From: Mya arenaria
Lineage: Eukaryota; Mollusca; Bivalvia; Myida; Myidae
NCBI RefSeq assembly: GCF_026914265.1
Contig: NC_069125.1
Location: forward strand, 68,960,046-69,024,045
Direction of reading: 5' to 3'
Length of the DNA stretch: 64,000 nucleotides
Made by a program: the position numbers and the translations under genes. Below, in pieces: positions 1 to 12,551 of this stretch (position 1 is the stretch's first letter; each line of letters begins with the position of its first letter). Below the pieces are notes generated by a model. That model searched no databases. It saw only the letters and a program-made list of their open reading frames with translations, and had not been told where the DNA came from.

Positions 1-820
1 ATTCGTCGAAGTAATGCTTAAATAATGAAAATGCACTTTATGGAAAGCTTGTCCAGTCAGTACAATAATGCACGTTACACGATAATGTCGACATCTTCCA
101 TCAAAAATGATAACTCGTTTGAATAAATATGGTATTGATGCGGTGATGCATTAAGCGAGTATTGAGAAATTAAACAGCCAAGTCCTACACCAAGAAACAC
201 ATTACATCATGGTCGTACTCCAAAAACACACTGCACATTATTTGCATTTCATTAGCTTCGCCCCTATTGCAAATAGATGTTAATATATAAATAATATAAT
301 TCCGTCATAAGAGCATTAAGCTATCCACTCTGATTTAAAGTTAGCATAGCTCTGCAACCAGGTACTTTAACCCAGATTGTTCACATATGATTCATGTACT
401 ATATATCGAACCTCAGTATCGACCCGTATTCAACTTTAATGGTATAGGGCACTTCTAACCATAACCTCGTTCACTAAACCTTTTAACTGGCAAACATTGT
501 TCGCGTCACAGATCAGTCGTTGCAGTATAATTATGCTTATACATTCTTAAGTCAAGATATCATTCTGTATTTAACACGTATGCGGAGTGGGCGTTTAAGT
601 TTAGAGATGTACTTTTAACATGTGGTATAATTGATGATAATCAAGTGCCTATTGCAAAAAGATTCCTTGTTTTATACATACAGAATCAATTTTGATGGTA
701 TGCATTTTTCATCATCTTTTACCACTACTGCATTTAAACATCTACTGTATTTTGCACAGTCATTTACTATATGTGAACTTTTTGATGACAACTTAGAATT
801 AAATAAAAAAAAAAATTTAA

Positions 821-1130
821 CAAGAGGGCCGTGATTACCCTAAAACGCTCACCTGAGTGAAAGTTTTAAACCATTTGGTTAAACATATTTGTTATTGAAA
901 ACATACAAAGAAAGCAAGGTCATACACACAATATCAAAATATTGATTTGGACTATAGATATATATGGTAAAAAAAATATGTCCTTTCCCATTTTTTTTTT
1001 TATTTTTTTTGTTTATTATTTTTTTTTAGGGGGGGGGGGAGGGGAGTGAGGTTGATAGAGGACTACTGTATGATGCTACATACAAAATATTAAGGGTTTG
1101 GGCCTGATGGTTTCATACAAGAAGAATATA
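821..1130 (+). repeat. Dispersed repeat beginning ACAAGAGGGCC
   Basis: A sequence starting ACAAGAGGGCC, then a CGCTCACCTG box, recurs at about 821, 6828, 13319 and 61768. The first three are copies carried by the tandem units. The fourth is independent and lies near the right end, where it is followed by other repeats. I recognise the opening motif as typical of a very abundant bivalve repeat; this is from memory. The right boundary is approximate. Confidence 0.6.
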
Positions 1131-1841
1131 GCATATTTCCCTATATAGATTAGGAGGGGGTGTTGTTAACGACAGACGATGGACATAGATCGATCACAAT
1201 AGCTCACCTTCAACACTTCATGCTTAGGTCAGCTAAAATGACCACATATTGTTTCATTTCTATTTTCTTTATTTCAGTTTATAAGTTCTTCATATGAAGG
1301 GTATGTTATTAACACAGTCATGGCATGCACATGCATACTATAAAAGGGGTAAAATACCAAAACTCATCTTACTTATACTGTCTGATATTAAATAGGTGAT
1401 TTATTGAATACATGTACATGTTATAACTGATAAACTTTCGCTTTCTTTAACTGCACTGGGCTTGAAGGATTAACTTCCATAGGTACCTCCAAACAATTCA
1501 CTATGGACTGCAAAAATGCTGGCTTATAAAATCCATATTCAATAGAATTATAACTAGATATTAATTTGACAATCATTCAAACGTATCGATCAACTTTTGA
1601 ATTATATTATTTCCCCGCTAATAACTGGAAGGCAATAGTCGTATACAGACTTGAATTGATATGTTCATGAATTGAATACCTGCTAACTTCTAAGTGCACT
1701 GAACGCAACACACACGAAAACACTTTTATTATATTGTAAAAGTATAAAAAAAGAGATATGTATGTAAATGCTAAAACAACTGAAAGTAATGTCCAGACTA
1801 GAACATCTGGAAACAGCTGCAGGTCTGCATTTAGGTTTCTT

Positions 1842-4800
1842 TCAAACAAGACCGGCTCTTTTCTTCTTGAAAACCGCAATAATTATAATCACACTGAAGA
1901 ATATTGCACCAAGCTGAAACAATGGAAGGCAACATTTAATTGAGGTCTAAAAAGAACATTTTGAACTGTATGATGAGTGCTTGTCTAATTTCGGAATGAA
2001 AACACTGAAATCTTTTTAAGTCCACCAACTCAGGTCAAACACATTATTTTTGCCATAAAGGAGATTGTATTCATCATATCGATTGATGGCGGAAGTCAAC
2101 AATTGTTAAATAATGCAATACTTGGGTGTTACCTCTGCTAGAACTAACAGACTTGCGACGGAAACAGCCGCCGAACCTAGCTGGTTGAAAATTCGATCAA
2201 ATGCGTCATAGCAACCCTGGAATGACAGAGATTTGACAGCTACATCAGAAATAACTTAACGTGATGGAACTATACTAGCTGAAACGAAAGAAGATACAAC
2301 GAAGAAATTATGGCAAATACTGTTATTAAGAATTGTCACCTTTCATATAAACGTTCAATAACAACAAGTCCGTTTATTTACGAAATTAATTGCAAAAATT
2401 CGCATGATAAATATTGCATTGAGTTGTTGAAACCTAGGATGACTTTGTCCTGTGATTGTTTTCGTGTCGTCTTAAACACAACTCTTCGTCGACGACGTCA
2501 GCCAAACCTTGTACAGGCAATAATTGGAGTATGTATTGTTAAACTTGGTGACAGTGTTTGTAAATAATATTCATCATTTATTACTCATTGCTAATGAAAC
2601 TTGATGAGAATGTGTTTGGACATACATCTTGGTTATGTTAGATTGTGTGCCAAAACTCCTCGGTACATCAATAAACTAATAAACAGTTCGCTCCTTATGC
2701 AATAATATTTGTTATATTACTGGTTTGACTATGTAAGGCACACTAAATAGGCGACACATTCAATTCCGCGGGATTCTAGTGATTTGATGATTCATGATGG
2801 AAGAGTTTTACTGTCGGTGTGCCTAGTAACTACATACCGATGTATGATAGCCTTGCAAGTTCACAGTGCAGTCTGTGTTTGTGTAGTTAAGGTAGTTTTT
2901 AACGGCCACATCCTTGCAGCACGCATGCGGGATGACGTCACTTCCGCGGTCACCGTTCGACCAAAACGCTGACGGAAGCGTCTCAAAATCATTCGAGGAC
3001 GCGGTTATTGGGTGCACCCCACAGCAATCAAACTGCAATGTATGTTATAATAGAGTAACGAACATATTTGTTTTCATATTGAAACTCCGAACACCTGTAT
3101 CAAAGATGCAATCAATCTTATTTAGTGGTTATCATTACAAAATGCATGATAAAATCTATTTTAAACATGCCAATATAATAAACATATTTGGGATTTGTAT
3201 ATTGTAAACTCTTGTCTGTTTGGTCTGACGATCGACGTTTAGACGAGTACAGTTTTTAGACTATCTGCGCATACGCGCAGGTAGTCTTAAGACCGCAAAC
3301 TCTAAAGAACTACTTCTATTCATGTCGTTTTAACCCATTTTTGTCTCAATGCGCTCTATGTTTAGTAGCAGAATGACGTCGAAACCATAAAAATAGATTA
3401 TCCGAGTATGAGTTCTTGATTGTTCAGCTATTTCCGCGCTGTATTTCTGTATTCCGGCGTTTTATTTTTAGCAGAATATAACTATTTATAGATCGTTATA
3501 TTTATCAGATTAGTGTGGGTCAAAATAATAGATGCTCTGGTAGGAAGGTAACATACTGATATTCACTCTGAGTTCAGACCAAGATGTTTTAGAAATTAAT
3601 ACCGACCGCAAGTGTACCATCGCCTGCAGGGTTTGTTATTATAACCTTGTGTAACAATGAAGCACGCTCATTTGTAAGGGTGTATTTCTAATATAACTTT
3701 TATGAGATAAGAAACAAAAATGATTGTCTGAAAGTCAAAATAGTTGTATCCCAGGTTTCGCGTTGCTAATGCTTAAAATACTATGATTTGCCTGCTATAC
3801 AAAAACAAAATACTATTCATTCTATGATTTTAGGCGTATACTTTTCTAATAAGATGTTCACATTTTTTGCGTAGAAGCTTCGTTCCGGTGTATTCTTGGC
3901 ATAGTTTTGGACATTAGCCTTTCAATCTATTCTAACACACATTCCCTGATACGAGCAGCCAAAGAAAACGTTGCTTCCCTGTGATAGATAGCTTTCTGAG
4001 CCGAAATCAATCACTTGGTAACTACTTGGTAAGTCCGCGGCCTCGAACCTATTAATCCCTCCAAATACACCTCAGAGCTCAACATGTTCGTTCCATTTTC
4101 CATTGTTTTCCACTGGGTATACCCCCCCCCCCCGCGAACCCCCAACCGGCTACAGGGATATTCCCAATCCCACACCCTCCCCCTTTTGGTCGGTAAAGTC
4201 TGCTAAGGCTCAGTTTGTATCTTTAAATACATGGAGGTACGTCGACGTAAGTGATAAGCTGTGCATCTTGAATGGAATTATTGCTGAAGTTGTTTGTAAA
4301 AAAATGATTTTCCTTAAACAAAACGTGTATGTTCATTAAAGGAAATGATATATGATGTATTGTATTTTCCTATCGTATGATATCTAGCAACGAAAAATAT
4401 TTAGCATGCATTGTCACATTAAATACATGGGGAGGGGAGTTTACTACGATTGAAGTGACATTTACATAAACAAAATGACACAAGACGGCATAAAATAGGT
4501 AAAGATGTTGTTGTTTCCTCACCCAGTGTGGGCAAAAGCGCTCTTGGCCCTCGGCACATTTTTCACTTTTATCAATGTGCCCTTCACCCATTCCCATAGT
4601 TCAAATAAAATTTGCACCTCTCATATATTTGCCCGCAGATAGTCTTTCAGTGCCTCGTGCTTTGATATATATATTCAGGTTAGGGATGAGTATGATGTAT
4701 TAAAGTCAGACTAAACTAATAAAGCATTGGTATTAAGACAGTTCACTATTGATGCTAGTATACCATCGTCGGCACCCACATTACTCTTCAGAATAAACCG

Positions 4801-6248
4801 TGGGAAAATATCAGAGCGCAACTTTTTAAGGAATGATTATTCCTTGGCATTTTCTGTCCCCGATTTCATGACCGAAAGGTTTGAAGGGTGTATCTCAGGC
4901 GTCCATTTTAACGTCTTGATTTCACGAGGACGAGGTATCTGCAGTCAACTTGGCCAGGGTATTCAAAGAAATATGTTATGAGTAGCCAGGGTAGCGAGTA
5001 TGTTATTATACATACGAGTATGAAGATGAAGTCCCAGCCCACAGTGTAGACGGTGATGTCGGAGAACCCCGTGTACTCCTTCAGTAGATCCAGGAGCAGG
5101 CTCTCCAGGGCGTAGTCCACCTATGGATCCAAACAGTACCATATAATATAACTGCTCTGATATGATTTATGACGAACATGTGGAGAAAAAAATGCATAGC
5201 TCTACCAATATTTAAGTTAGCATAGCCATTTATATAGCGCGTTTTTTCCGTAAAAGTAACACAAATTACAGGGGACTGTCATTTAAGGAATGTTCTGTTT
5301 ATCTCGTATTTCATTATTATGTAGATGTCTACGGGTATAAAGTACATACCTCTCGGAAAAGCTTGACCCACAAGCTGACCACGGCAATTTCAACGATTAT
5401 GACAAGGAGGATGATGCCTATGTACTGAAATAGATATGTTGTCGACACAACTACCAGGGATACATGATTTTCCTTGAAAATAATACAGCTGCATTCCTTA
5501 ATAATTTGTATTTAATAGATTTAAACTAAGTAACGGTTCGGATACTCACAAGAAACAAGAGAACACGTAATGTGAAGAACGCGCCAATGCCGCCTATGAG
5601 CGATAGAACAATGGCAAACGCCCCGACGATAAATATGATGATGATCAGCACATCGACGAGCGTGCGGAGGTTGAAGTCGCCAAAGTCCACGAGCTCGAGG
5701 AGCTCCATGACGTTCTCGTTCTTGTTGATCTCCGAGTCCACATACTTCCCCACGATGATGATACCCACACCCAACAACTGCAAGAACACGAGCATTGTTT
5801 TTTTACATAAACAAAGGACTTAAAATTGTTATATGCATTTTTCTCACGAATTTAACGTGCATACATGTATAATTCTTAAAGGGGCAGTAAATGGAAGTAA
5901 CAAAATAAACGCACTGGTGGTAAGACCCTTACCCGCCGACATTGCCTGTATCGTGAACCGATTTCAATCTTGATTCCACTTAAAACTTAGCACACTATAC
6001 AAGTGTTAATTAACTTTAATATTATAATACATGCACAAATCGCTACATACCAGTGATAAGATGTTCAGAATGACGAGCACGACGATGCCGACGTTAGCGA
6101 GCAACGTGAGTAAGGAGTTGTCGGGTCCGTTTTGGGCGGTCTTAGTCCCTCCACCACCCATCTTCTGAGATTCTCTAGATCGCCTCATCTTGGTTGCAGG
6201 CTTGAAGTTCGGTTTGATAGACGGTGCGTTTTTAACTATTTGAAGCAT
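1842..6248 (-). CDS. Tetraspanin, copy A (complete, 7 exons, 318 aa)
   Basis: This is a four-pass membrane protein of the tetraspanin family, which organises membrane microdomains. Coding exons in transcript order: 6248-6051, 5777-5550, 5424-5350, 5120-5016, 3032-2838, 2216-2133, 1913-1842. All have GT-AG borders and all junctions are phase 0. Residues 1-45 form a basic N-terminal tail. TM1 is about 46-75, TM2 about 107-132, TM3 about 138-162 and TM4 about 284-310, followed by the short basic tail KKKRAGLV. The large extracellular loop (about 165-283) has the diagnostic CCG at 205-207, a CC pair at 240-241, and C257 and C269, giving six cysteines. There is one N-glycosylation sequon at N251. 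Which tetraspanin subgroup it belongs to is not clear. Start: Met at 6248 is the first in the exon; Met21 (MRRSRESQK) is an alternative and would shorten the tail. The gene sits in a tandem array with copy B. Confidence 0.88.
3258..3287. other. Hairpin-forming inverted repeat in tetraspanin A intron 4
   Basis: A 13-base stem (AGACTATCTGCGC) and a 4-base loop (ATAC) are followed by the complementary arm with one mismatch, which is a possible G-U pair in RNA. The same structure is kept unchanged in copy B at 9298-9327. Function unknown. Confidence 0.6.
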
Positions 6249-7881
6249 TCGTCGAAGTAATGCTTACTAATGAAAATACCCTTTATGATAAGCTTGTCCA
6301 GTCAGTACAAAAAATGCACGTTACACGATATTGTCGCCCTCTCCCGATATTGTCGACATCTTCCATCAAAAATGATAATTCGTTACAGTCGAAGCCCAAC
6401 AATTCACTGTCCTACTTGAATACACATGGTATTGATGCGGTGATGCATAAAGCGAGTAGTTATGAATAGAACAGACAAGTTCTACAATTTAACTTTTGCA
6501 TTAAATCAGTTTCGCCGCTATTGCAAAAAATGTGTTACTGACGTTAAATTCAATAGTCAAAAAGTGGTCTTATATGCTTATACATTCTTTATCATTCTGT
6601 ATTTAACACGTACATACGGAGTGGGCGTTTAAGTTAAGAGATGTACTTTTAACATGTGGTATAATTATATGTATGTCAAATTTATACATACAGAATCAAT
6701 TTTGATGGTATGCATTTTCGTCAATCTTTTACCACTACTGCATTTAAACATCTACTGTATTTTGCACAGTCATTACTCTATGGGCGCGAACTTTTTTACC
6801 ACAACTTAGAATTATTTTTTTTTTTTCACAAGAGGGCCATGATTGCCCTAAAACGCTCACCTGAGTGAAAGTTTTAAACCATTTGGTTAAACATATTTGT
6901 TATTGAAAACATACAAAGAATGCAAGGTCATACACACAATATCAAAATATTGATTTGGACTATAGCTATATGTTAAAAAAAGTATGTCCTTTCCCATTTA
7001 TATTTGTAATTTTATTAGGGTTTTTTTTTTTTTTTTTTATTATTATTATTTTATTTTTTTTGGCGGGGGAGGGTGAACAAACTTAATAGAGGACTCCTGT
7101 ATGATGCTACATACAAAATATTAAGGGTTTGGCATTGGTGGTTTCATACAAGAAGAATATAACATATTTCCCTTTATAGATTAGGAGGGGATGTTGTCTA
7201 AGGCAATCGTTGACGACAGACGATGGACATAGATCGATCACAATAGCTCACCTTCAACACTTCATGCTTTGGTCAGCTAAAATGACCACATATTGTTTCA
7301 TTTCTATTTTCTTTATTTAAGTTTATAAGTTGTTCATATGAAGGGTATATTATATAACACATGGCATGCACATGCATACTATAAAAGGGATAAAATACCA
7401 AAACTCATCTTACTTATACTGTCTGACATTAAATAGGTGATATATTGAATACATGTACATGTTGTAATTGATAAACTTCCGCTTTCTTAAACTGCACTGG
7501 GCTTGAAGATTTAATATCCATAGGTACCTCCAAACAATTCACTATGGACTGCAAAAATGCTGGCTTATAAAATCCAGATTCAATAGAATTATAACTAGAT
7601 ATTAATTTGACAATCATTCAAACGTATCGATCAACTTTTGAATTATATTATTTCCCCGCTAATAACTGGAAGGCAATAGTCGTATACAGACTTGAATTGA
7701 TATGTTCATGAATTGAATACCTGCTAACTTCTAAGTGCACTGAACGCAACACACACGAAAACACTTTTATTATATTGTAAAAGTATAAAAAAGAGATATG
7801 TATGTAAATGCTAAAAAAACTGAAAGTAATGTCCAGACTAGAACATCTGGAAACAGCTGCAGGTCTGCATTTAGGTTTCTT

Positions 7882-10800
7882 TCAAACAAGACCGGCTCTT
7901 TTCTTCTTGAAAACCGCAATTATTATAATCACACTGAAGAATATTGCACCAAGCTGAAACAATGGAAGGCAACATTTAATTGAGGTCTAAAAAGAACATT
8001 TTGAACTGTATGATGAGTGCTAGTCTAATTTCGGAATGAAAACACTGAAATCTTTTTAAGTCCACCAACTCAGGTCAAACACATTATTTTTGCCATAAAG
8101 GAGATTGTATTCATCATATCGATTGATGGCGGAAGTCAACAATTGTTAAATAATGCAATACTTGGGTGTTACCTCTGCTAGAACTAACAGACTTGCGACG
8201 GAAACAGCCGCCGAACCTAGCTGGTTGAAAATTCGATCAAATGCGTCATAGCAACCCTGGAATGACAGAGATTTGACAGCTACATCAGAAATAACTTAAC
8301 GTGATGGAACTATACTAGCTGAAACGAAAGAAGATACAACGAAGAAATTATGGCAAATACTGTTATTAAGAATTGTCACCTTTCATATAAACGTTCAATA
8401 ACAACAAGTCCGTTTATTTACGAAATTAATTGCAAAAATTCGCATGATAAATATTGCATTGAGTTGTTGAAACCTAGGATGACTTTGTCCTGTGATTGTT
8501 TTCGTGTCGTCTTAAACACAACTCTTCGTCGACGACGTCAGCCAAACCTTGTACAGGCAATAACTGGAGTATGTATTGTTAAACTTGGTGACAGTGTTTG
8601 TAAATAATATTCATCATTTATTACTCATTGCTAATGAAACTTGATGAGAATGTGTTTGGACATACATCTTGGTTATGTTAGATTGTGTGCCAAAACTCCT
8701 CGGTACATCAATAAACTAATAAACAGTTCGCTCCTTATGCAATAATATTTGTTATATTACTGGTTTGACTATGTAAGGCACACTAAATAGGCGACACATT
8801 CAATTCCGCGGGATTCTAGTGATTTGATGATTCATGATGGAAGAGTTTTACTGTCGGTGTGCCTAGTAACTACATACCGATGTATGATAGTCTTGCAAGT
8901 TCACAGTGCAGTCTGTGTTTGTGTAGTTAAGGTAGTTTTTAACGGCCACATCCTTGCAGCACGCATGCGGGATGACGTCACTTCCGCGGTCACCGTTCGA
9001 CCAAAACGCTGACGGAAGCGTCTCAAAATCATTCGAGGACGCGGTTATTGGGTGCACTCCACAGCAATCAAACTGCAATTTATGTTATAATAGAGTAACG
9101 AACATATTTGTTTTCATATTGAAACTCCGAACACCTGTATCAAAGATGCAATCAATCTTATTTAGTGGTTATCATTACAAAATGCATGATAAAATCTATT
9201 TTAAACATGCCAATATAATAAACATATTTGGGATTTGTATATTGTAAACTCTTGTCTGTTTGGTCTGACGATCGACGTTTAGACGAGTACAGTTTTTAGA
9301 CTATCTGCGCATACGCGCAGGTAGTCTTAAGACCGCAAACTCTAAAGAACTACTTCTATCCATGTCGTTTTAACCCATTTTTGTCTCAATGCGCTCTATG
9401 TTTAGTAGCAGAATGACGTCGAAACCATAAAAATAGATTATCCGAGTATGTGTTCTTGATTGTTCAGCTATTTCCGCGCTGTATTTCTGTATTCCGGCGT
9501 TTTATTTTTAGCAGAATATAACTATTTATAGATCGTTATATTTATCAGATTAGTGTGGGTCAAAATAATAGATGCTCTGGTAGGAAGGTAACATACTGAT
9601 ATTCACTCTGAGTTCAGACCAAGATGTTTTAGAAATTAATACCGACCGCAAGTGTACCATCGCCTGCAGGGTTTGTTATTATAACCTTGTGTAACAATGA
9701 AGCACGCTCATTTGTAAGGGTGTATTTCTAATATAACTTTTATGAGATAAGAAACAAAAATGATTGTCTGAAAGTCAAAATAGTTGTATCCCAGGTTTCG
9801 CGTTGCTAATGCTTAAAATACTATGATTTGCCTGCTATACAAAAACAAAATACTATTCATTCTATGATTTTAGGCGTATACTTTTCTAATAAGATGATTC
9901 TAATAAGATGTTCACATTTTTGCGTAGAAGCTTCGTTCCGGTGTATTCTTGGCATAGTTTTGGACATTAGCCTTTCAATTTATTCTAACACACATTCCCT
10001 GATACGACAGTGAGTTATGCTTACTTTTGATGAAGCAAAGTAGTTCGGATTTAACCTGTAAAACACCCAAAGAGTGCAAAGCACTCATAACAGCAACAGT
10101 ATTATTTCTACACAGATACTTACATAAAACATAAATAACATTTATTTATCAATACTTGAAAAGGCACAATCATATTCCCATTCTTAGAACAGACAATTTC
10201 CGATAATCTAGAAATAGTTTCAACTACATTAACTGACTGATTTTCTAAAAATAGTTTCTACATACATTAACTGACCACATGTTTGGCCTCACCGCGGGAA
10301 AACGACCATCTGATAAGCTCTGCATTTTCAATCGGATAGGAATTATTGCTAAAGTTATTCGTAAAAATAAAATCATTTTCCTTAAACAGTTAAAACGTGT
10401 ATGTTAATAAAACTTGCATAACGTATGATATATAATCAAAGCACTGAAAATCTTTAGAAGCGATTGAAAGGGGCATGCATTGTCAGGGGCGTAGCCAGCG
10501 TTACACACTTACGCATGTGCGTAACATTAATTTGAAAAATGAAAGGTCGAGGGCTAAGCTAAAAATTGATATCAGAATAAAAGGAAGAGCAGCCGAAGAA
10601 AACGTTGCTTCCCTGTGATAGATAGCTTTCTGAGCCGAAATCAATCACTTGGTAACTAGGTCCACGGCCTCGAACCTATTAATCCCTCCAAATACACCTC
10701 AGAGCTCAACATGTTCGTTCCATTTTCCATTGTTTTCCACTGGGTATACCCCCCCCCCCCGCGAACCCCCAACCGGCTACAGGGATATTCCCCATCCCAC

Positions 10801-12241
10801 ACCATCCCCCTTTAGTGCGTAACATTCGGTAAAGTCTGCTAAGGCTCAGTTTGTATCTTTAAATACATGGGGGTACGTCGACTTAAGTGATAAGCTGTGC
10901 ATCTTGAATGGAATTATTGCTGAAGTTGTTTGTAAAAAAATGATTTTCCTTAAACAAAACGTGTATGTTCATTAAAGGAAATGATATATGATGTATTGTA
11001 TTTTCCTATCGTATGATATCTAGCAACGAAAAATATTTAGCATGCATTGTCACATTAAATACATGGGGAGGTGAGTTTACGACGATTGAAGTGACATTAA
11101 CATAAACAAAATGACACAAGACGGCATAAAATAGGTAAAGATGTTGTTGTTTCCTCACCCAGTGTGGGCAAAAGCGCTCATGGCCCTCGGCACATTTTTC
11201 ACTTTTATCAATGTGCCCTTCACCCATTCCCATAGTTCAAATAAAATTTGCACCTCTCATATATTTGCCCGCAGATAGTCTTTCAGTGCCTCGCGCTTTG
11301 ATATATATTCAGGTTAGGGATGAGTATGATGTATTAAAGTCAGACTAAACTAATAAAGCATTGGTATTTAGACAGTTCACTATTGATGCTAGTATACCAT
11401 CGTCGGAACCCACATTATTCTTCAGAATAAACCGTGGGAAAATATCAGAGCGCAACTTTTTAAGGAATGATTGATTATTCCTTGGCATTTTCCGTCCCCG
11501 ATTTCATGACCGAAAGGTTTGAGGGGTGTATCTCAGGCGTCAAGTTTAACGTCTGGATTTCACGAGGACGAGGTATCTGCAGTCAACTTGGCCAGGGTAT
11601 TGAAAGATGTATGTTATGAGTAGCCAGGGTAGCGAGTATGTTATTATACATACGAGTATGAAGATGAAGTCCCAGCCCACAGTGTAGACGGTGATGTCGG
11701 AGAACCCCGTGTACTCCTTCAGTAGATCCAGGAGCAGGCTCTCCAGGGCGTAGTCCACCTATGGATCCAAACAGTATCATATAATATAACTGCTCTGATA
11801 TGATTTATGACGAACATGTGGAGAAAAAAATGCATAGCTCTACCAATATTTAAGTAAGCATAGCCAGTTTTATAGCGCGTTTTTTCCGTAAAAGTAATAC
11901 AAATTACAGGGGACTGTCATTTAAGGAATGTTCTGTTTATCTCGTATTTCATTATTATGTAGATGTCTACGGGTATAAAGTACATACCTCTCGGAAAAGC
12001 TTGACCCACAAGCTGACCACGGCAATTTCAACGATTATGACGAGGAGGATGATGCCTATGTACTGAAATAAATATGTTGTCGACACAACTACCAGTGGTA
12101 CATGATTTTCCTTGAAAATAAAACAGCTGCATTTCCTTATTAATGTGTATTTACTAGTACTAGGAGCTCCATGACGTTCTCGTTCTTGCTGATCTCCGAG
12201 TCCACATACTTCCCCACGATGATGATACCCACACCCATCAA
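7882..12241 (-). pseudogene. Tetraspanin, copy B: 5'-truncated duplicate lacking exon 1 and most of exon 2
   Basis: This is a recent duplicate of the tetraspanin at 1842-6248. Exons 3-7 are intact, at 12062-11988, 11758-11654, 9072-8878, 8256-8173 and 7953-7882, with the same splice sites. I noted one residue change (LQG to LQD in the extracellular loop exon). Exon 1 is gone: where copy A has the exon, copy B passes from the donor-side intron (about 12515) straight to sequence 5' of the ATG (about 12550). Exon 2 survives only at 12241-12155. Its 3' part, which encodes TM2, has been deleted together with the original donor. A new GTAAAT directly after the remnant keeps phase 0, so an N-terminally shortened protein of about 204 residues starting at an internal Met (12239) is conceivable. 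With no recognised start exon and TM2 lost, I call it a pseudogene, but expression of a truncated form is not excluded. Confidence 0.8.
10008..10589. repeat. Extra segment in copy B intron 4, with an old internal duplication
   Basis: Copy A joins directly across this point (near 3960), so this is an insertion in B or a deletion in A. Part of the segment (about 10311-10480) is a diverged copy of the sequence 570 bases further on (about 10888-11045). Both contain a GATAAGCT...GCAT start and a CATTTTCCTTAAAC or GATTTTCCTTAAAC core. The duplication is older than the A/B split because the two halves differ much more than A and B do. Near 10488 it has a CAGGGGCGTAGCCAGC motif that I associate with transposon ends. 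Confidence 0.6.
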
Positions 12242-12551
12242 CTGCAAGAACACGAGTATTGTTTTTTTACATAAACAAAGGACTTAAAATTGTTATATGC
12301 ATTTTTCTCACGAATTTAACGTGCATACATGTATAATTCTTAAAGGGGCAGTAAATGGAAGTAACAATATAAACGCACTGGTGGTAAGACCCACACCCGC
12401 CGACATTGCCTGTATCGTGAACCGATTTCAGTCTTGATTCCACTTAAAACTTAGCACACTATACAGGTGTTAATTAACTTTAATATTATAATACATGCAC
12501 AAATCGCTACATACCATAATCGGTGCGATTTATTTAACAACTATTTGAAGC

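Larger units (their letters stand above)
1..6248. repeat. Tandem duplication unit 1 (contains tetraspanin A)
   Basis: Positions 1-6248 and 6249-12551 are near-identical over long stretches (for example 1758-3970 against 7798-10007), differing by scattered single bases and a few indels. The first bases of the window match the bases immediately 5' of exon 1 of copy A (6249 onward) and of copy B (12552 onward). A further unit, with its own exon 1, is therefore expected just left of the window. Non-coding 1-1841 is the 3' flank of copy A. It contains a candidate polyadenylation signal for the minus-strand gene at 1725-1730, about 110 bases past the stop, a T/G homopolymer run at 987-1043, and a dispersed repeat from about 821. 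Confidence 0.93.
6249..12551. repeat. Tandem duplication unit 2 (contains tetraspanin B)
   Basis: This is the second unit of the array. Relative to unit 1 it has lost roughly 200 bases from its first 1.5 kb, carries about 580 extra bases at 10008-10589 inside intron 4, and has two coding deletions (exon 1, and the 3' part of exon 2). The candidate polyadenylation signal of copy B is at 7766-7771. A T-rich run lies at 7021-7061. Confidence 0.93.

Noticed and set aside
1607-1879. 90-residue minus-strand open frame
   Set aside because: It is out of frame with tetraspanin exon 7 (1913-1842), which gives TM4 and the KKKRAGLV tail.
5016-6248. Polycystin or other channel gene suggested by long hydrophobic stretches
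   Set aside because: Joining the exons gives the four-pass layout with a CCG-containing extracellular loop and six cysteines, which is diagnostic of a tetraspanin.
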